A stretch of 9,963 nt of DNA from DATJBF01 sp035515475 (lineage in GTDB: Bacteria > Verrucomicrobiota > Verrucomicrobiia > Palsa-1439): NCBI GenBank assembly GCA_035515475.1, contig DATJBF010000018.1:1-9963 (forward strand), read 5' to 3'. Made by a program: the position numbers and the translations under genes. The notes beneath the pieces are model-generated. The model saw only the letters and a list, made by a program, of their open reading frames with translations. It ran no database searches and was not told the DNA's origin. Each line of letters opens with the position of its first letter. Position 1 is the first letter of the stretch. Shown here piece by piece: positions 7,507-9,963 of the stretch.

Positions 7507-7548
7507 TCTCAGTTCACAACCTATAGCTCACGGCCAAGAGCCCACGGC
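7507..7548 (-). repeat. Six degenerate 7-bp repeats
   Basis: Plus-strand units are TCTCAGT, TCACAAC, CTATAGC, TCACGGC, CAAGAGC, CCACGGC; on the minus strand they read GCCGTGG, GCTCTTG, GCCGTGA, GCTATAG and so on. This is the same GC-start family as the blocks at 7205 and 7257, in inverse orientation, ending 6 bp before the intI stop codon. Confidence 0.65.
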
Positions 7549-7554
7549 CCCCGA

Positions 7555-8904
7555 TCATCCATCCAGCGGGCTTTTCACGCCGAGCCCGGGCTTGCGCATG
7601 ACGTGAGTATAGATTTGCGTCGTCACCACATTCTTATGACCGAGCAATTCTTGCAGCGTCCGGAACTCGCCGAGAGGGCGCAGAGGGCTTCTGAGCGGGC
7701 TGCGCCAATCCGTTCCCGATTCCAGCAAATGTGTGGCGAAGCTGTGGCGCAGGACATGAGGCGTGACGCGCTTGTTCAATTGGGCTCGCCGTGCGGCTTG
7801 ACGGATCGCAGTTTGAAAGGTGGCATCGAGAACATGGTGCCGCCGTCGCAGGCCGCTGCGCGGATCGTTCATCAATTGGCGCGAAGGGAAGAACCACTGC
7901 CATTCCCAAGACTTGCCTGCCTGCGGATACTTTCGATCCAGGCCTTCTGGCAGCCACACACCCGGCACGCCGTCGCGTTGGTCCTCAGCGTACCGACTCC
8001 GCAACCGTTCCCGATGGGCGCGGAGCCGATCCACCAGTGATTCGGGCAAAACGGTGACCCGATCCTTGCCGCCTTTGCCCGCCCGGACCATCAATTGACG
8101 CCGCTCCAAATCCACATCTTTCACGCGTAAACCGAGCAACTCGGTCAAGCGCATCCCGTTTCCATACATGAGTTCCGCCATCAACTGCATGGTGCCATCC
8201 AGTGACGCGAAGAGCTGCTGACATTCCTCGCGTGACAGCACGCAGGGCAACGGCAGGCGTTTACGGGCTCGGGTGAAATCGCTGAAATCGCCCAACTCCT
8301 TACCCAAGGCTTCCCGCAACAGAAATACCAGTGCATTGAGCGCTTGTTTTTGCGACGAAGCAGACATCTGGTACTCCGTGGCCAGCCGCGAGAGAAACGT
8401 CCGAATGTCGTCCCCGGTTGCGGCGTCAACTGGCTTGTTCTGCAGGAACCGGGCAAACCGCCAGCCCCAACCGCGGTAGGTTTCCTCCGTGCGCCACTGG
8501 TAATGCAACATCCGCAGGCGCTGAATCAACCGTCGTTCCCACTCCGCCTTGCCGAGGTCAACACGTGCCAACGGCGGCACACCACGTAACGCCGGCTTGT
8601 TACGCCGCGCCGTGCGGAAAAACCAGTTCAAAGCTTCCTTTCTCTGAGCGACCTTTGAATCAGAGCCCTGCTCGGCCATCGCTTTCCTAACGAACGCCCG
8701 GGCCGAGCGGACGGTGGCCCGCTGGCTGGTGAGTTTGCAGTGGTGGAGATAACTCACCAAGATCTGGCGAAAACACTCGCGCTGCGATGGGGGAAACGGC
8801 TCCCGCTCGAGCACCAGTGCCCATTCAGGGAACCAAACCGGCTGGTCGACTTTGTCTTTTTCCATGTCGCCGCACGTTGGCGAATGACAAACTGAGTTTG
8901 TCAT
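7555..8904 (-). CDS. intI: Integron integrase (tyrosine recombinase IntI) with N-terminal extension and internal insertion
   Basis: The 449-residue product carries the tyrosine-recombinase catalytic set: R252 (GNGMRL), K277 (AGKGGKDR), H383 and R386 (HVLRH), H423 (LLGHK) and nucleophile Y432 (QIYTH). The IntI-specific patch is clear at 329-357 (AGKSWEWQWFFPSRQL, then DPRSG...RRHH), as is the ending GVKSPLDG. It would catalyse attI x attC cassette integration and excision. It is longer than the usual 320-340 residues: residues 1-110 are an extra N-terminal part before the normal core-binding domain (about 121-215), and 401-414 (RSPLRSPLRPLGEF) interrupt the conserved spacing between HLLESGTD and RTLQELLGH. 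The first ATG (8904) lies inside a palindrome; ATG at 8865 (MEKDKVD) is a good alternative start. Neither has a clear ribosome site. A weak TTGCCA-17-TACAGG (8986 to 8958, minus) could be its promoter. Confidence 0.95.
   Translation of the reverse strand: MTNSVCHSPTCGDMEKDKVDQPVWFPEWALVLEREPFPPSQRECFRQILVSYLHHCKLTSQRATVRSARAFVRKAMAEQGSDSKVAQRKEALNWFFRTARRNKPALRGVPPLARVDLGKAEWERRLIQRLRMLHYQWRTEETYRGWGWRFARFLQNKPVDAATGDDIRTFLSRLATEYQMSASSQKQALNALVFLLREALGKELGDFSDFTRARKRLPLPCVLSREECQQLFASLDGTMQLMAELMYGNGMRLTELLGLRVKDVDLERRQLMVRAGKGGKDRVTVLPESLVDRLRAHRERLRSRYAEDQRDGVPGVWLPEGLDRKYPQAGKSWEWQWFFPSRQLMNDPRSGLRRRHHVLDATFQTAIRQAARRAQLNKRVTPHVLRHSFATHLLESGTDWRSPLRSPLRPLGEFRTLQELLGHKNVVTTQIYTHVMRKPGLGVKSPLDG
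7663..7704 (-). other. 42-bp in-frame insertion in the catalytic domain of intI
   Basis: This stretch encodes RSPLRSPLRPLGEF. IntI proteins, as I know them, read ESGxDIRTVQELLGH without it. The DNA is repeat-like: AGAGGGC occurs twice 9 bp apart (7673, 7682), and the protein shows RSPL twice. The frame is kept and all catalytic residues flank it intact. It may be a tolerated surface loop or may impair the enzyme. Confidence 0.7.
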
Positions 8905-8941
8905 CTTGGAGCCGCCGCAGAATGAGTAAAAGACAAAGTCG
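8847..8941. repeat. Nested concentric palindrome over the intI start
   Basis: Outer arms are CGACTTTGTCTTTT (8847-8860) and AAAAGACAAAGTCG (8928-8941), perfect over 14 bp. Inner arms are ATGACAAACT (8884-8893) and AGTTTGTCAT (8895-8904), perfect over 10 bp. Both pairs centre exactly on base 8894. Both candidate intI start codons lie inside it. It could be an operator, a translation-controlling hairpin, or a remnant insertion with terminal repeats. Confidence 0.75.
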
Positions 8942-8991
8942 GCGCCTTGGCCAGTCCCCTGTACAGGCGACGTAACCTGTTGGCAATACGA

Positions 8992-9020
8992 TTGACGCGC
9001 ACGCAGCTTGGCTTTAAGAT
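8992..9020 (+). promoter_or_regulatory. Candidate cassette promoter (Pc)
   Basis: TTGACG (8992-8997), a 17-bp spacer, then TAAGAT (9015-9020). It points into the cassette array from within the attI region, where Pc promoters of known integrons lie, and would start transcription about 65 bp before the first cassette ORF. The match to the sigma70 consensus is 5/6 and 4/6. Confidence 0.5.
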
Positions 9021-9043
9021 GAACCGCCGTTGAGGCCAGTATG

Positions 9044-9056
9044 CGACTTTGTCTTT
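9044..9056 (+). repeat. Third copy of the palindrome arm motif
   Basis: CGACTTTGTCTTT is identical to 8847-8859 and inverse to 8929-8941. A shorter relative, ACTTTGTC, follows at about 9065-9072, just before the attI core. Confidence 0.75.
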
Positions 9057-9071
9057 CGCTAAAAACTTTGT

Positions 9072-9090
9072 CCCATTAACTATGTTCGGC
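9072..9090 (+). other. attI core (integrase simple site), junction G9084/T9085
   Basis: CCCATTAACTATGTTCGGC shows two inverse core sites, AAC and GTT, separated by three bases (AAC-TAT-GTT). From memory, attI1 of class 1 integrons reads CCCTAAAACAAAGTTAGGC, with the same AAC-AAA-GTT spacing, and 13 of 19 positions agree. The crossover would fall between G9084 and T9085. GTTCGGC differs from the GTTRRRY consensus at one position, but it is the exact complement of the attC R'' box at 9429-9435. The full attI, including any accessory integrase sites, lies leftward in 8905-9071. Confidence 0.72.
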
Positions 9091-9482
9091 ATATGAAACC
9101 AGTGCCATTTACTTGCTCAGCCGAAGTTGAAAGAATGATTGAGTCATTCCTCCGGCGCAGCACCGACAAGGACCCGGCGATTGTCGTCGAGATGCGGTAC
9201 GAAGAGCACAATCCCAAAGGCGAGCTGATTAAGAAGGTTGATGGGATTTTTTTCGGGCTGGGTTGCTATGATCGTGGCTCGCGGCCCTCCGATTCTTTTT
9301 ACGACTTCAAAGGCATGCGAATTTCCATCATGCCTACAACGTTGGAGCATTTGCAGGGTAGGCGGCTCATTCTGACAAAGCCCACGTGGAGCAAACGAGC
9401 CTGGTTTGCGCGTCGTACTGTGATAAGAGCCGAACCATCCGATGAGCCGAACGGGGCTTCGCCCCGTCGGCTATCTTGATCG
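9085..9482 (+). mobile_element. Gene cassette 1 (398 bp)
   Basis: It begins TTCGGC after the attI crossover and ends with the G of the attC R' box. One ORF fills it almost completely: its ATG is 8 bp from the left boundary and its stop is inside the attC. Size and layout are typical of gene cassettes. Confidence 0.8.
9093..9479 (+). CDS. Cassette 1 protein, unknown function, possibly HesB/IscA-fold-like
   Basis: 128 residues, no signal peptide or membrane segment. The last 16 or so residues (AEPSDEPNGASPRRLS) are read through the attC, which is common in cassette proteins, so the functional part is about residues 1-110. The layout (N-terminal amphipathic helix SAEVERMIESFLRRS; VVEMRYEE strand; then FKGMRISIMPTTLEHLQGRRL) loosely resembles HesB/IscA iron-sulfur carriers, whose C-terminal part reads like G-v-vvD..sl..L.G. 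The conserved cysteines of true IscA are not present (only C8 and one in GLGCYD), so an iron-sulfur role is unlikely even if the fold is right. There is no clear Shine-Dalgarno; expression probably depends on the candidate Pc promoter. Its stop lies 8 bp before the cassette 2 ATG. Confidence 0.75.
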   Translation: MKPVPFTCSAEVERMIESFLRRSTDKDPAIVVEMRYEEHNPKGELIKKVDGIFFGLGCYDRGSRPSDSFYDFKGMRISIMPTTLEHLQGRRLILTKPTWSKRAWFARRTVIRAEPSDEPNGASPRRLS

Positions 9483-9488
9483 TTAGAA
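9429..9488 (+). repeat. attC recombination site of cassette 1 (60 bp)
   Basis: R'' is GCCGAAC (9429-9435), then a 5-base spacer. The stem is GAT (9441-9443)/ATC (9473-9475), AGCCG (9445-9449)/CGGCT (9468-9472) and ACGGGGC (9451-9457)/GCCCCGT (9461-9467), with a TTC loop. G9444 and A9450 are unpaired, matching the extrahelical bases that orient attC recombination. A 6-base spacer precedes R' GTTAGAA (9482-9488). Length, spacer sizes and bulges closely parallel the classical aadA-type attC. R' belongs to cassette 2 after integration, which explains its poor match to this R''. Confidence 0.88.
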
Positions 9489-9859
9489 TGCGAAAGCCGC
9501 TTCTTGTCGGCCTCATAGTTGTGTTGGGGGCATTTGGCGTCGTCGTGCTCCTGCGGTCAGCCGAGAAAGCACACGCTGCCAGAAATGCGGGCAGGCGTGC
9601 TCTGTTCGATGAGGTTAAAGGCCTACTGGAGGAGTACAATCGGACCGAACACCATTATCCAGCATCACTGACTGACTTGGTGATCACGAATTGGCCTGAT
9701 GGCTCTTCGCGCGGCACGCTTTCCAGATTCCACTACCAATCAGATGGCACTTCATTTTCACTCGTGTGTGAGCCGTTCGGCGGTGGTACGGTGTACGTCG
9801 CAAATGGGCCGAAGACAAAGTCCACTGCTGTCCAAAATAATCTGATTTTGGACAGATAG
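9488..9859 (+). CDS. Cassette 2 protein, membrane-anchored, pseudopilin-like
   Basis: 123 residues from the ATG at 9488, whose A is the last base of the attC R' box. A TTG at 9476 is in frame but lies in the previous cassette's attC, so it is not the native start. Residues 5-22 (LLVGLIVVLGAFGVVVLL) form one membrane segment after a short positive N-terminus. A helical stretch follows (AARNAGRRALFDEVKGLLEEY), then HHYPASLTDLV and a short beta-rich end. The order 'hydrophobic helix, ...L..Y....YP.SL.dL' resembles type II secretion pseudopilins of the GspG type, but there is no typical prepilin cleavage motif (G-F-T-L-x-E). It may be a free-standing GspG-like domain; function unknown. Translation could be coupled to the cassette 1 ORF ending 8 bp upstream. 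Confidence 0.75.
   Translation: MRKPLLVGLIVVLGAFGVVVLLRSAEKAHAARNAGRRALFDEVKGLLEEYNRTEHHYPASLTDLVITNWPDGSSRGTLSRFHYQSDGTSFSLVCEPFGGGTVYVANGPKTKSTAVQNNLILDR
9828..9855. repeat. 11-bp inverted repeat at the end of the cassette 2 ORF
   Basis: CTGTCCAAAAT (9828-9838) and ATTTTGGACAG (9845-9855) are perfect arms around a 6-base loop, ending 1 bp before the TAG stop. No T-run follows, so intrinsic termination is doubtful. A near copy of the left arm (GCTGTCCAACAT) recurs at 9934-9945. Confidence 0.6.
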
Positions 9860-9963
9860 CGGCTGTATTTCGGCCTGTTTTCATTGGTCTGAGGCCTGCC
9901 TCAGGATGAGGTTGTCTGTCGTTGTGGCTGGATGCTGTCCAACATCAGCCAGGTCTGGAGAGC
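9860..9963. other. Non-coding tail of cassette 2
   Basis: No gene is seen. It contains a hairpin CTGAGGC/GCCTCAG (9889-9904), which competes with CCTCA/TGAGG (9899-9911), and a hairpin TGGCTG-ATG / CAT-CAGCCA with one bulged G (9925-9951). The attC of cassette 2 is not completed within the window. Confidence 0.5.

Larger units (their letters stand above)
7180..7554. other. Gene-poor 375-bp gap between convergent adh and intI
   Basis: I find no convincing gene. The region holds three blocks of degenerate heptamers (7205-7239, 7257-7284, 7507-7548) and one 78-bp palindromic element (7383-7460), listed separately. A minus-strand open frame at 7245-7466 runs through the palindromic element and looks spurious. 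No T-tailed terminator is apparent for either convergent gene. Confidence 0.6.
7555..9963. mobile_element. Chromosomal integron: intI, attI, cassette 1, attC, cassette 2 (right end outside window)
   Basis: The order is that of a classical integron: intI transcribed leftward, attI beside its 5' end, and cassettes reading rightward. Cassette boundaries are given by GTTCGGC at 9084 and GTTAGAA at 9482. The cassettes look AT-richer than the flanking housekeeping genes. The array continues past the window, so its size is unknown. Confidence 0.88.

Noticed and set aside
8958..8967. CCTGTACAGG palindrome as a LexA box controlling intI
   Set aside because: It has the CTGT and ACAG halves but without the 8-bp spacing of the E. 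coli LexA box, and it does not match other LexA motifs I know well.
9829..9855. Intrinsic terminator at the end of the cassette 2 ORF
   Set aside because: The stem is strong in length but AT-rich, and no T-run follows, so termination is not supported.
9937..9943. GTCCAAC, which fits the attC R'' consensus RYYYAAC, as the start of cassette 2's attC
   Set aside because: Cassette 2 begins TTAGAA, so its own R'' should be close to TTCTAAC; this agrees at only 5 of 7 positions, and the paired half is outside the window. Undecided rather than disproved.

Overview
The window most likely comes from a GC-rich bacterial chromosome, and Verrucomicrobiota (Pedosphaera/Limisphaera-like) is the best guess. 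The grounds are a tandem pair of membrane-TPR proteins of the TMTC type, a small secreted protein with a 'VTIDGVTYHDV...H..G...LP..LQ..FGYDP' core of a kind I associate with that phylum, and many short heptameric repeats. This assignment is inference from protein style, not from a marker gene.

Layout. Positions 1-3435 (minus strand) hold two tandem paralogues of a multi-pass GT-C/DUF1736-like membrane protein. The complete upstream copy (1204-3435) carries nine TPRs. The downstream copy starts 7 bp later and runs off the left edge. Positions 3601-5397 (plus) hold an aldo/keto reductase and a short-chain dehydrogenase, probably co-transcribed. Positions 5419-5985 (minus) encode a small exported protein. 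Positions 6133-7179 (plus) encode a zinc alcohol dehydrogenase of the YahK/CAD type. Positions 7180-7554 have no convincing gene but hold three blocks of degenerate 7-bp repeats and a 78-bp palindromic element.

The most notable region is 7555-9963, a chromosomal integron. An intI gene on the minus strand encodes all tyrosine-recombinase catalytic residues and the IntI-specific patch. It is followed by an attI-like region, a candidate cassette promoter, a first gene cassette (9085-9482) with a classical 60-bp attC (9429-9488), and a second cassette that continues past the window. The cassette 1 boundaries are supported internally: the first seven bases at the attI junction (GTTCGGC) are the exact reverse complement of the R'' box of its attC (GCCGAAC), as expected for an excisable circular cassette.

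Unusual points in the integron are a roughly 110-residue N-terminal extension on IntI, a 14-residue repeat-like insertion between its HxxR and LLGH motifs, and a nested palindrome of 95 bp over the intI start. Two concentric arm pairs of that palindrome share one central base, and one arm recurs at 9044. Both cassette proteins are small and of unknown function. The oxidoreductases and the TMTC-like pair look like ordinary chromosomal genes next to which the integron sits.
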